Shown here piece by piece: positions 1-12,908 of a stretch of DNA of 64,000 nucleotides (within the stretch, counting starts at the first letter, position 1; each line of letters begins with the position of its first letter). Source of the DNA: Sapria himalayana. Lineage: Eukaryota; Streptophyta; Magnoliopsida; Malpighiales; Rafflesiaceae. Location of the stretch: contig JAREIK010003358.1 of the NCBI GenBank assembly GCA_029783825.1, positions 1-64,000 of the forward strand. Reading direction: 5' to 3'. A model generated the notes under the pieces. It saw nothing but the letters and a program-made list of their open reading frames with translations. It did no database searches and was not told where the DNA came from. The translations under genes were made by a program, and so were the position numbers.

Positions 1-1327
1 AATTTTTGTCATTTTCATAGGTTATAACCTTTGAATTATAATAATTTAAATTTTTTGAATGTGAATACAATATTTAGTTATATAATTTTTAATAATTATA
101 TATCATCAATTCAATATAAATAATTTTATTAATAGATTTTAATAATGATCAAAAATTAATTAATAACTATTAATAATAAGATAGATATTAATTAAAAAAT
201 ATTTACAAAATCCAATTGATTCAATTTAAACTAAAATATTACTGGATAATAATTTTTAATTTTTAAATTTAACTTCTTTTATAAGCGTATATATTTTTTT
301 TTGATTAAAAATAAATTATTTAAATTATATTGTTGCACTCATAATTTATTTTGTAAAAATATTTATATAAAATAAACTTATGAATAATTAAAATGAATAT
401 TTAAATTAATAATAAATTGAAATAAATTTAAATTTTTAATTAAGTTAAATAGAATCTTAATGGTTTGTATTTAGGCATTACGGGCCTTCGAAGTATACTG
501 ATTTTACTAATTATGCATTTAGTGGTTTATCAGTTTTATTTAAAAATTAAAATAACAAAATATTTATTTTTATTATTTTTTGATATTGTCAAAGGTTATA
601 ACCTTTGAAAATATAATAATTTTTAAATTATTTTGAAATGTGAATTCAATATTTAGTTATAATAATCTTAATATTTATATAACATATAATTCAATATAAA
701 CAATATTATTGATAAATATTCTAAAAATGATCATTAAATAAATTATAATCTATTATTAATAAGATAGATATCAATTAAAAAATAATAAAAAAACCTAAAA
801 TGATTCAGAAGAAATCAAAATATATTACTAATATAATAATTTGTTGTTTGAAATTTTTTTTTCTTTTAAAAAGTTTATCCATATTTTTTTGATGAAATTA
901 ATTTATATAATTATATTTGTCTAACTCATAATTTATTTTTAATTAATATTTATATAAAAATAAACAAATAAATAATTAAATGAATATTTAAAATTATAAG
1001 TGAAAAAAAATAATATTGAGATTTATTCTTATTATTTTGGGTATACCAGTCTTATTTAAATTAGATCTGTCTCACTAATAATTTATTTTGTAATTAATAT
1101 TTCTATAAAAATAAACTGATAAATAATTAAAAAAATTTAAAATATACTGAATAAAAAATTAAAAATGATATTTATGAATTATTATTAATGTATACATGTT
1201 TAATATTTTAAGGTATTTAAGGTTTTTTCGTTTATGACTTTACCATTTATGTTTTAGGCATTTAGTGGTTTATAGGTTTTATTTAACAATGAAATAACAA
1301 AAAAATTATTTTTGATATTTTATTACA

Positions 1328-1353
1328 TTTTCAAAGGTTATAACCTTTGAAAA
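1328..1353. repeat. Perfect 26-bp palindrome (monomer hallmark)
   Basis: The half-site TTTTCAAAGGTTA is followed directly by its exact reverse complement, with no spacer. The same perfect form occurs at 5433-5458, 21962-21987, 32557-32582, 56002-56027 and 61450-61475. Most other monomers carry it with one to three changes; type A monomers usually have CATAGG for CAAAGG. It could extrude as a cruciform or be a dimeric protein site, but neither is shown by sequence alone. Confidence 0.9.
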
Positions 1354-3616
1354 TATAATTATTTAAAGTTTTTTAAAAATGTGAATACAATATTTAGTAA
1401 TAATAATGATTATATTATATCTAATATAACTAAATATAACTAATTTTATTGATAGATATGATATCAATTATCAAAATAAATTAATATGTTATATTAATAT
1501 GATAGATATAAATTAAAATATAATTGCAGAACCTAAAAATATTCAAAATCCAAGTAAAATTTATTACTAAATAATATTATTTTTTAGTTTTTGCTTCTTA
1601 TTAGCTTATATTTTTTTTGATGAAAAATAAATTTTTTAAATCATATTTGTATCACTCATAATTTATTTTGTAATTAATATTTTAAATAATTATTTAAATT
1701 ATATTTATGGTTTACGAGTTTAAGGGTTTAAGTATTTAAAGGCTTTTGTGTTTAGGAGTTTAGAGGTTTAAGTGTGTAGGCATTTAGAGGTTTATAAGTT
1801 TTATTTAAATAATGATATAAAAAAAATTATTTTTATTATTTTTTTAATTTTTGAAGGTTATATAACCTTTGAAAATATAATTAATTTTTAAATTTTTTCA
1901 AATGTAAATATAATATTTAGTTATAATAATCTTAATAATTATAAGTCATTTAAATTCAATATAAATAATTACATTGCTAAATATTATAATAATGATCAAA
2001 AAAAATTTAATAAACTATTATCAATAAGATAGATATTATTTAAAATATATTTGCAAAATCAAAATTTATTCAAAATCAAAGTAAAATATATTACTTAATA
2101 ATAATTTATATAATGTTTTGCTTTTTCTATAACTTTATATTTTTGTTATTATAAATAAATTATTTAAATTAATTTGTCTTACTCATAATTTATTTTGTAA
2201 ATTATAATTCTATAATTATAAACTAATAAATAATTAAAATAATTATTTAAAATTATAATGAATACAAATAAAATTGAGATTTATTATTTATTATTCAGGA
2301 TATACCGGCTTAATGGTTTAAGTATTTAGGTGTGTTTGGGTTTAGGAGTTAATGATTAACTGTTTAGACCTTTAGCGATTTATAGTTATTATCTAAAGAA
2401 TTAAAAACAAAAATTTAATTTTTTGAATTTTTTAAATTTTTGAAGTTTGTAACCTTTGATAATATAATAATTTTAAATTTTTTTAAATGTGAAGACAATA
2501 TTTAATAATTATATACAATGTAAACTAAATATAAATAATTTTATTATAGATATTATAATAATGATCAATAAATAAATTAATAAACTAGTATTAATAAGAA
2601 TGATATAAATTAAAATATAATTAGTAGAATATAAAATGATTCAAAATCAAAATAATATATATTACGAAATAATAATTTTTTATTTTAAAAATCTTGCCTC
2701 ATTTTATAAGTACCTATATTTTTTTGATAAAAAATAAATTATTTAAATTATATCTGGCTCACTAATAATTTATTTTTTAATTAATATTTCTATAAAATTA
2801 AATTGATAAATAATTAAAATGAATATTTAAAATTATAATGAATACTAATAAAAAAGAGATATATTATTTATTATTTAGGGTATACCTATTTAATGGTTTA
2901 TGTTTTTTGTGGTTATTGGTGTTAAAGAGTTTATTGATTTATATGGTTGCACATTTAGGTATTTATAGGTTTTATTAAATTAATGTAATAACATAAAATT
3001 AATTTTTATGAATTTTCGTGATTTTCAAAGGTTATTACCTTTGAAAATATAATAATTTTTTAATCTTTCTAAAATATGAATACAATACTTAGTTATAATA
3101 ATCTTAATAATTATATTTTATGTAAATTTAATATAAAAAATTTTATTATTATATATTATTATAATGATCAAAAAATAAATTAATAATCTATTATTAATAA
3201 GATAGATATTAATTAAAAAATATTTGTAGAAACCAAAATAATTCAAAATTAAAGTAAATTATATTACTAAATAAAATTTTAAATTTTTGAAATATTTTTT
3301 ATTTTTATAAGGTAATTTTTTTTTCATAAAAAATAATATATTTAAATTATGTCTCACTCATTATTTATTTTGTAATTAATATTTCTATAAAAATAAACTA
3401 AAAAATAATTAAAATGAATATTTTAAATTATAATGAATACAAATAAAAATGAAATTTATTATTTATTATTTAGGTTATATAGGCTTAATGGTTTAAGTAT
3501 TTTGGGGGTTTTGAGGTTAAGGAGTCTAGATATTTAAATGATTAGACATTTAGTGGTTTATATGTTTTATTTAAATAATAAAATAATAAAAAATTTATTT
3601 TTGTGATTTTTTATCA

Positions 3617-3642
3617 TTTTCGAAGGTTATAACCTTCGAAAA
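3617..3642. repeat. Variant palindrome with paired changes
   Basis: The half-site here is TTTTCGAAGGTTA, and the other arm carries the matching change, so the 26 bp remain a perfect palindrome. Two substitutions relative to the common form restore symmetry. The same region of most other monomers has unpaired changes, so this is a notable case rather than a general rule. Confidence 0.85.
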
Positions 3643-5168
3643 TATAATAATTTTTAAATTTTTTTGAAATGTAAATATAATATTTAGTTATAATAATCTT
3701 AATATTTATAAGACATTTAAATTCAATATAAGTAATTTTATTGATAGATATTATAATAATGATCAAAAAATAAATTAATAAACTATTATTAATAAGATTG
3801 ATAGCAATTAAAATATAAATGCAAAACCTATAATGATTCAAAATCAAAGTAAAATATATTACTAAATGATAATTTTTTATTTTTAAATTTTTACTTATTT
3901 TTATAAGATTATATTTATTTTTTAATTAAAAATAAATTATTAAATTTATATTTGTCTCACTCTTTATTTATTTTGGAATTAATATTTCTATAAAAATTAA
4001 ACTAATAAATAATTAAAATGAATATTTAAAATTATAATGAATACAAAATAAAATGAGATTTATGATTTATTATATATTGTATACCATTTTAATGGATTGT
4101 TAATTTAGGGGTTTTGACGTTTAGGAGCTTAGCAATTTATGTTTTTAGGCATTTAGTGGTTTATAGTTTTTATTTATAAAATAAAAATAAAAATTTTTTT
4201 TTGATTTTATCTGATTTCAATGTTATAACCTTTGAAAATAAAATAATTTTTAAAATTTTTTGAAATGTGAATACCATGATTAATTATAGTAATCTCACTA
4301 ATTATATATCATATAAATTCAATATAAACAATTTTAATGATAGATAGTATAATAATGATCAAAAATTAAATTAATAAACTATTATTAAAAATATAAATAT
4401 TAATTAATATATATTTACATAACACAAGATGCATTCAAAATCAAATCAAAATATATTACTAAATAATATATTTAATTTTCAAATATTTCCTTCTTTTTAT
4501 AAGCTTATATTTTTTATTGATTAAAAATAAATTATTTAAATAATATTTGTCTCACTCAAAAATTTTTTTGTAATTAATTTTTCTAAATAATTAAACTATA
4601 AATAATTAAAATGAATATTTAAAATTATAATAAATAGTAATAAAAATGAGATTTATTATTTATTAAGTTGTATATAGCAGTTAAAAGGTTTATGTATTTA
4701 TGGGTTTCGGGGTCTATGAGCTTACTTATTTAAGTAGGTAAGCATTTAATGATCTATAGGTTTTATTTTAAAAATGAAATAACAAAAATTTATTTTTATT
4801 ATTTTTTATCATTTTATAATGTTATAACAATTGAAAATATAATAATTTTTAAATTTCTTTTCAAAAGTGAATACAATATATATTTATAATAATTATAATA
4901 ATTATATATCATATAAATTAAATATAAATAATTTTATTGATAGATATTCTAATAATTATCAAAAAATAAATTAAAAATCTATTATGAATAAGATTGATAT
5001 TACTTAAAATATAATATCAAAACCTAAAATGATTCAAAAGCAAAACAAAATATATCACTAAATTATAATTATTTGTTTTTCAATTTTTATGATTTTTATA
5101 ATCTTATCTATTTTTTGATTAAAAATATTTTTAATAAATTATATTTTTAACTCATAATTTATTTTATA

Positions 5169-5172
<4 letters not shown>

Positions 5173-5206
<34 letters not shown>
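5173..5206. repeat. (AT)n microsatellite in a type I monomer
   Basis: An uninterrupted AT dinucleotide run follows TTTATAATTA in the monomer body. It lies at the same monomer position as the AT runs near 18238, 41782 and 44343, which have different lengths. Confidence 0.85.
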
Positions 5207-5214
<8 letters not shown>

Positions 5215-8200
5215 ATAACTAAACAATCAAAATGATTTTTTTAATTATAATGAAACCAAATAAAAATGAGATTTATTAATTATTATTTAGTGTATACCGG
5301 TTTAAATGAATATCTATATAGGGGTATCGGGATTTTGTAGTTTAGTGATTTAAGTGTTTAGGCATTTAGTGGTTTATAGGTTTTATTTAAACAATGAAAT
5401 AATAAAAAAAATATTTTTTTTATTTTTTCACATTTTCAAAGGTTATAACCTTTGAAAATATAATAATTTTAACATTTTTTTCAAAAGTGAATATAATATT
5501 TAGTCATAATAATCATTATATTTATATATCATATAAATTCAATATAAACATTCTTATTGATAAATATTCTAATAATGATCAAAAAATAAATTAATAATCA
5601 TTTATTATTGAGACAGATATCAATTAATATATAATTACAAAACCTTAAATGATTCAGAAGAAAAGCAAAATATATTACTATATAATAATTTTTTGTTTTT
5701 AAATTTTTTTTCTTTTAAAAAGTTTATTTATATTTTTTTGATGAAAAAAAATTTATATAAATTATATTTGTTTAACTCATAATTTATTTTGTAACTAATA
5801 ATTATATAAATTATTAGTTATATCTATTAACTAATAATTTATTTTGTAATTAATATTTCTATAAAATAAACTATTAAATAATTAAAATAAAAATATAAAA
5901 TTAAACTTAATAAAAAGTAAAATGAAATTTATGATTTATTTTTAATGTATAATAGTTTAATTGTTTAAGAATTTAGAGGTTTTGTCATTTAAGAGTTTAG
6001 CGATTTATGTTTTTAGGCATTTAGTGGTTTATAGGTTTTATTTAAACAATAAAAAAAAGAAAAAAAATTTGTAATTTTTTCTCATTTTCATAGGTCATAC
6101 CATTTGAAAATATAATAATATTAAAATTTTTTGAAATGTGAATACAATATTTAGTTATAATAATATTAATAATTATATATCATATAAATTAAATATAAAT
6201 AATTTTATTGATAGATATTATAATAATGATCAAAAATTAAATTAATAAACTATTAATAATAAGATAGATATTATTTAAAAAATATTTACAAAACCCAAAT
6301 TAATTCAAAATTAAAGTAAAATATATTACTTAATAATAATGTTTAATTTTAAATGTTTAATTATTATATAAGCATAAATACTTTTATTGAATAAAAAAAT
6401 TATTTAAATTATATTTCTCGCACTCATACTTTATTTTGTAATAAATATTTCTATAGAAATAAACTAATAAATAATTAAAATAAATATGTAAAATTATAAT
6501 AAATAGAAATAAAAAATAGATTTATTAATTATTAAGTAGTATATAGCGGTTAAATGGTTTATGAATTTAAGCATTACGAGGTTTAGGAAGTTTACTAATT
6601 TAACTGTGGATGCATTTAGTGGTAATAGGTTTTATTAAAAAAATAAATAAACAAAAAATTTATTTTTTGAATATTTTCAAATGTTTTAACTTTTGAAAAT
6701 ATAATAATTTTTAAATTCTTTTCAAAAGTGTATTCAATATTTAGTTATAATAATCATTATATTTATATTTCATATTAATTTAATTTAAATAATTTTATTG
6801 ATAAATATTATAAGAATGATCAAAAAATAAATTAATAATATATTATTAAAAAGATAGATATCAATTAAAATATATTTACAAAACATAAAATGATTTAGAA
6901 GGAAAGCAAAATATATTACTATATAATAAATATTTGTTTTGAAATTTTTTATTCTTTTTATAAGTTTATCTATATTTTTTGATCAAAAATAATTAATATA
7001 AATAATTTTTGTCTAACTCATAATTTATATTATAATTAATATTTAATAAAAATAAACGAAAATATAATTAAAATAAATATTTTAAATTATAATGAAAAAA
7101 ATAATATTGAGATTTATTATTTATTATTTAGGGTATACCAGTTTAAAAGGATTATTTAGTTAGGGTTTTCGAGATTTCAGAGTTTTTGACTAAATTGTTT
7201 AGGCATTTAGTAGTTTCTAGGATTTATTTAAGCAATTAAATAACAAAAAAATTATTTTTGATATTTTCTAATATTTTCAAAGGTTATAACATTTGAAAAT
7301 ATAATAATTTTAAAATTTTTTAAAATATGAATACAATATTTAGTAATAATAAATATTATAACTATATATAATATAATATAAATATAAACAATTTTATTGG
7401 AGATATTATATCAATTATAAAAAAATAAATTAATAAACTATTATTAATATGATAGATATAAATTAAAATAAAATTAAAAAACCCAAAATGATTCATAATC
7501 AAAGTAAAATTTATTACTAAATAATAATTTTTTTTTAGTTTTTGCATCATTTTATAAGCTTATATGTTTTTTTGATGAAAAATATATTATTTAAATTATA
7601 TTTGTATCACTCAAAATTTATTTTGTAATTAATATTTCTATAAATTATTAAAATTATATTTAAGGTTTACGAGTTTAAAGGTTTAAGTATTAAGGGGATT
7701 CGGGGTTTAGGAGTTTAGATATTTATGTATTTAGGCATTTAATGTTTAATAAGTTTTATTTAAAAATGATATAACAAAAAATTTATTTTTTGTTATTTTT
7801 TCTAATTTTTGAAGGTTATAAACTTTGAAAATATAACAATTTTTAAATTTTTTTTATATGTGAATACTATATTTAGTTATGATAATCTTAATAATTATAT
7901 ATCATGTAAATTCAATATAAACAATTATATTGAAATATATTATATTAATGATCAAAAAATAAATTAATAAATTATTATTAATAAGATAGATATTATTTTA
8001 AATATATTTGCAATAAGTAAATTTATTCAAAATCAAAGTAAAATATATTACAAAATAATACTTTCTTTGATGTTTTGCTAATTTTTATAAGTTTATATTT
8101 TTTGTTATTAAAAGTAAATTTTTTAAATTCTATTTATTTTCCTCATAATTAATTTTTAATTTAAATTCTATAAAAATAAATAAATAATTAATTAAAATGA

Positions 8201-9506
8201 ATATTTAAAATTATAATGAATACAAATAAAATAGAGTTTTTTTATTTATTATTCAAGATATACTAGTTTAATGGTTTAATTATTTAGGTGTTTTGTGGTT
8301 TAGTGATTTAAGAGTTTTGGCCTTTAGTGATTTATAGTTTTTATTTAAAGAATGAAAAAATAAAAAATTTAATTTTTTGATTTTTTTTAATTTTTGAAGG
8401 TTATAACCTTTGAAATTATAATAATTTTTAATTTTTTTAAATGTGAATATAATATTCAGTAATAATAATCTTAATAATTATATATAATGTAAACTTAATA
8501 TAAATAATTTTATTAATTGATATTATAATAATGATCAATAAAAAATTAATAAAATATTATTAATAAGAATGATATAAATTAAAATATAATTGCAAAATAT
8601 AAAATGATTCAAAATAAAAATAAAATATATTACTAAATAATAAATTTTTGTTTTTAAAATTTTGCCTCTTTTTATAAGGATATATTTTTTTTGATGAAAA
8701 ATAAATTATTTAAATTAGATCTGTATCACTAATAATTTATTATGTAATTAATATTTCTAAAAAAATAAACTGATAAATAATTAAAATAAAAATTTAAAAT
8801 TATACTTAATAAAAATTAAATTGAGATTTATGATTTTTTATTAATGTACACCTGTTTAATAGTTTAAGTATTTATTGGTTTTGTCGTTTAGGAGTTTAGC
8901 AATTTATGTTTTTAGGCATTTAGTGCTTTATAGGATTTATTTAAACAATAAAATAAAAAAAATTGTAATTTTTTATCATTTTCATATGTAATAACCTTTG
9001 AAAATATAATAATATTAAAAATTTTATGAAATGTGAATACAATATTTAGTTATAATAATATTAATAATTATATATCATATAAATTTAATATAAATAATTT
9101 TATTGATAGATATTACAATAATGATCAAAAATTAAATTTATAATATATTAATATTAAGATAGTTATTAATTAAAAAATATTTACAAGACCCAAATTGATT
9201 CAAAATTAAAGTAACTTATATTACTTGATAATAATTTTTAATTTTTAAATTTATACTTCTTTTATTAGCGTATATTTTTATTAGATAAATAATATATTAT
9301 TTAAATTATATTTGTCCCACTCATAATTTATTTTGTAATAAATATTTTAAATAAATACACTAATAAATAATTAAAATGAATATTTAAAAATATAATAAAT
9401 AGCAATAAAAAATAGATTTATTAATTATTAAGTAGTATTTAGCGGTTTAATGGTTTATATATTTAGGCATTATGGGGTTTAGGAGTTTACTGATTTAACT
9501 TTATAT

Positions 9507-9514
9507 GCATTAAG
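9507..9514. repeat. Left target-site copy of hAT copy 1 (GCATTAAG)
   Basis: This 8-bp word abuts the left end of hAT copy 1 and differs by one base from GCATTTAG, the duplicated target of copy 3 and the right flank of copy 2. It is a satellite octamer-block word. The matching right copy is absent because the right end of this element is deleted. Confidence 0.75.
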
Positions 9515-9918
9515 TAAGGCTACTCATGGGACTCGGAGATTCGCGATCCAACCTGAAGTCTTATCCCGAAAGAATTGGGACTGAGAAAAATCCGTTGACT
9601 TTGACTTTTCCCGTCCCATTCTGTTATGTATTTTTTCTTTTGGGACGGTTACGGATCTTAAGAAATATCCATCCTGAGAACCGTACTGTCCTAAAAAACT
9701 GATAGTAGAACCAGGAATATATATATATATATAACATGAAGATGTCTCCAATTCCGATGCACCTATTGTTGTTCCGACGAGTTCTAGGCCACCTAATGCC
9801 ATTCCAGCCGTGTTTAGTTAGGTCTAGCACTTGTCCATCGCACTTCTGGTTGCCTCCACCGTGTCCCAGATGCCACCAGCCTTTTGGTTTGTTTTTTTGA
9901 CGAGAATTGAGTCTTTAA

Positions 9919-9940
9919 TTATTATTATTATTATTATTAT
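9919..9940. repeat. (ATT)n microsatellite in hAT 5' region
   Basis: About seven ATT/TTA triplets lie upstream of the transposase reading frame. Copies 2 and 3 carry shorter runs at the same place (near 25772 and 49210). Confidence 0.7.
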
Positions 9941-10084
9941 GCGTTTCAGTCAGTTTTGTTGAGTATTCGTTATGGTGTCGTGGTTGGGCCGAATGAGTGG
10001 GCTGAATGTGTTACAGTCAGTTTTGTAGAACTTGCTTGTTTGAAATATTTATATGTATTTATGCTTAACATATCATATTAATTA

Positions 10085-12220
10085 ATGGAAATGCAATTGG
10101 CACAATCCAGCGGTAAACTAAAAATATAATAAATTGAAGATGATCACATCTCAAATGATAAAAGTACTTGTAAATCCAATCATCATCCTTTCACGAACCT
10201 TCTTATTGTTATGGCAGGTTCTTCAATTCCAATTGTAAAAGAAAGTCAAGGTACATCTGAACCTCAACCTCATAAAAATATAAGTCTGCTGTTTGGGAAA
10301 CTTATTAGATATTAGTTGATTCTGAGGGAAATGAAACTGGTAGGGCAGCTTGTATATGGTGTAGTAAAGAATATTCGGCAAAATGTGATCAAGCCACTTC
10401 AGGTTTATGGAAATACTTGAGAAAGACTTGTTGGAAATTTCCACGCAAAAAAGAATTAATAGAAGCTCACAAAGGTAAAGACAAATCACAATCTTTGTTG
10501 AGTTTTACTAAAGGTACTAGTTCAAAGAATAACAAATTAACTTGTTAGCAATTTGATCAACAACTAGTTAGGGAGGCTTTGGTGAAAATGATCATAAAAG
10601 ATGAATTGCCTTTTTGTTTTGTTGATAGGGATGAGTTTAAGGATTTTGGTGAAGTTAGTGTGCCTCAATTTAAAATTCCATCTAGGCACTATGTGTTGAG
10701 GGATTGTTTTTCTTTTTTGGTGAAAGAAAAGAAGAAATTATTTGATAGCATATCATCTCATTGTTGTAGAGTTTCATTGACTACCGACACTTGGACTGGC
10801 ATTCATAATTTGCCTTATATATGTTTGACTGTTCATTTCATTGATTCTCAAAACAATATGCATAAAAGACTTTTGAACTTTTGTGTAATTAAAAGTCATT
10901 CTAGAGTTAATCTTAGAAATGCTATTGAGTTTTGCATGAATGAATGGACTTTGAGAAAGTTGATGTGCATTACTATTGACAATGCATCAAATAATGATGT
11001 TGCAGTTGAAAAATTGAAAAAAAGGCTTGTGTAGAAAAGTGTTGTACCTTTGAGAGGCGACCATTTTCAAATGAGATGTTGTGCTCATATCCTAAACTTA
11101 ATTGTCAAAGATGGCATTAAAGTAGTTGAGGGTGCAATTCAAAAATTTAGAGGTGTGGTGAAATATGTGAGGAGCAGTCCTAAAAGATTAGATATATTTA
11201 AGTTATGTGTTGAAGAAGCAAACTTGACATATGGATCTTAATTGAAATTAGATTGTCCTACAATATGGAATTCAACTTATTTGATGCTACAAACTGATAT
11301 AAAATATCAAACTGAATTTGATTAGTTGGAGGACAAAGACAAAAGGTTTTTGAAGGAGTTTGGTTCAAATGTTCCAACTGAGAGAGACAGAACAAACGCC
11401 AAAATTTTGGCTCGTTTCTTGAAAACTTTTTATGAGGTAACTTGTAAATTTTCTGGTTCATAATATTCTACCTCTAGTGTTTATTTTCCTGAGATTATTC
11501 TAATTTTTAAAAAATTGAGCTTTGTGAAAATAGTAGAGATAGAATGGTGTTTGAAATGGGTAAGATAATGAGGCATAATTTCAACAAATATTGGGGTTCT
11601 ATTTAGTCAATAAATATTATGCTTTTTTAGCAGTAGTGTTGGAACCTAGATATAAGCTCAAATATCTCAAGGTTATGTACACTTAGCATTATGTAGAGGA
11701 ATTGCTAAAAAATTGGTGAAAAAAGTTATAAATGCTTTAAATGAGATGATGGATGATTATAAATATTTAAATGAAGATGAATCAAAAGAAGATGATTTCT
11801 CTTTTACTGTGTTGAAGAAAAATGATGATTTCTTTGATGGTAGTGATACTTATGTTGATTATTTTTTTTGTTGAATTGGAGAAAGAACAAGAAGTTGCTG
11901 CTTTGGAAGAGTTTGATAGGTACTTGGAGGACAAACTTGAAAAAAATAGAATTGATTTTGATCTTCTAAACTGGTGGAAGGTAAATCAGGTTAGGTATCC
12001 ATCTTTGGTAAGTGTAGCAAGGGATGTATTTGCTATCCAAGAAGCTACTGTGGCCTATGAATCTATATTTAGCACTAGGGGGAAAACTTTAGATAAATAT
12101 AGGAGTTATTTAACACCTATTATAGCTGAAGTTCTCAAATGTTTACAAGATTAGTTGAGAAGCTCAGACAAACCTATTGAAATTGAAGAATTAGGTCAAG
12201 ACCTTGATGATAATAAATCA
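10085..12220 (+). pseudogene. hAT transposase pseudogene (RICESLEEPER-like), copy 1
   Basis: The product would be a hAT-superfamily transposase that cuts and pastes the surrounding element. I chose the ATG at 10085 because all three copies have it at the same position, but a stop follows after about 15 codons in each. Recognisable parts in order: a degenerate BED zinc finger (ACIWCSKEYSA then WKYLRKTC, with Tyr where the family usually has His); the RNase-H-like core starting SLTTDTWTG with the first catalytic Asp codon at 10786; VEKLKKRLV after the IDNASNND motif, second Asp codon at 10978; RCCAHILNLIV near 11080; and the C-terminal hATC dimerisation segment LLNWWKVNQVRYPSL to LKCLQD, 11960-12154. 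Disruptions include a 1-base loss near 10277, TAG near 10547, TAG at 11032, TAA at 11239 and TAG near 11322. CAG-GTTA near 12219 looks like a splice donor for a small 3' exon. Confidence 0.9.
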
Positions 12221-12908
12221 GGTTACTATACAAATCTTTTAAATTTTAATTTCACTTTTACTTATTTCATTCATTCAATTTAATAAAAATATGGTTCAAT
12301 TACAATTTTCAGAGGGGTCACATGATCCAACTATTCTTCCAACTATAGTTGGCCAACTAAATTTAGAATGGGTGTATTAAATTTTAAAAAGTAATATTTT
12401 GTTTTTGTATTACCCTTTCATCTTAGAAATTTATGTCTACATGATTAACACGTTTTCATCTTTGGTTGTCCTTCTACAGTGGAGGAAGAAAAGGGAGTTG
12501 TAGAAGAGATAATTAATTGGGTTTGGATTTTCATTGCTGAACAAAGCCAACTTGTGAAAAAAATGTAGTATTGCAATTATGGTTAACTTTCATTCGGCTG
12601 AACAAAGCCAACTTGTGAAAAAACAAAGAACCAAATTAAGCACACAACTCGGTCCCGTTCTATTTAATATTTCTATCTTGTTCTGCACATCAAAGCTTTT
12701 GACAAGGTAATGACACTCGTTTTTGGTATTCAGCATATTTGACAAAACAAAATTGGCCCAATTTGAGTTTGAAAGATACATAACTAAGGAATGATAAATT
12801 GTACAACAAAAGGTTTCGACATGAACTAACATTGCCGGTTTGAAGAAAATAAATTGAAAAAAAATGTTCGAACTCCGTTCCATCCCGGAACCATTTTATC
12901 CTAACAAA

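Larger units (their letters stand above)
1..9514. repeat. AT-rich ~590-bp satellite array, segment 1
   Basis: Sixteen tandem monomers are seen, with palindrome centres near 24, 598, 1340, 1861, 2450, 3034, 3629, 4225, 4825, 5445, 6096, 6686, 7286, 7818, 8403 and 8990. Most spacings are 520-650 bp; one is about 740 bp. Each monomer has the palindrome, a body with a conserved TGATCA about 150 bp downstream, and a TTTA-rich octamer block just before the next palindrome. Types can be told apart by private variants: C has TTTAGTTTTTGC, D has GATGTTTTGCTT-like text with GTCTTCCTC, and E has AAGAATGATATAAATT. The order C-D-E appears at 1340-2450 and again at 7286-8403. Short ORFs here, such as 3614-3847 and 7362-7550 on the minus strand, are low-complexity Ile/Asn/Tyr/Lys translations repeated in other monomers, and I do not regard them as genes. 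Confidence 0.93.
9515..12908 (+). mobile_element. hAT DNA transposon copy 1, right end deleted
   Basis: The left end begins TAAGGCTACTCATGGGA, a diverged form of the terminal inverted repeat seen intact in copy 3. Subterminal DNA is rich in CCCG/GTCCC words, as is usual for hAT ends. The interior carries a decayed RICESLEEPER-like transposase on the plus strand. Compared with copy 3, about 190 bp including the right terminal repeat are missing, and satellite of a different monomer position follows directly. Near 12530-12565 a further ~190 bp are missing, with a short templated duplication at the joint. The element cannot be autonomous. It is probably a duplicate of the same ancestral insertion as copies 2 and 3. 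Confidence 0.9.

Noticed and set aside
3614..3847. Short minus-strand ORF rich in Ile, Asn, Tyr and Lys, with similar ones at 7362-7550, 34491-34736, 45293-45487, 54772-55020, 60768-60959 and 61486-61680
   Set aside because: They are translations of the same satellite stretch in several monomers, broken in most others, with low-complexity composition and no family motif.
9524..9830. Minus-strand ORFs over the left end of hAT copy 1 (and 25323-25616 in copy 2)
   Set aside because: They overlap the terminal repeat and subterminal DNA and extend into satellite in copy 2; antisense shadows.
12590..12883. Minus-strand 97-residue ORF in the hAT 3' region (also 52024-52215)
   Set aside because: Lies in the 3' non-coding part of the transposon, is not open over the same extent in all copies, and has no known motif.
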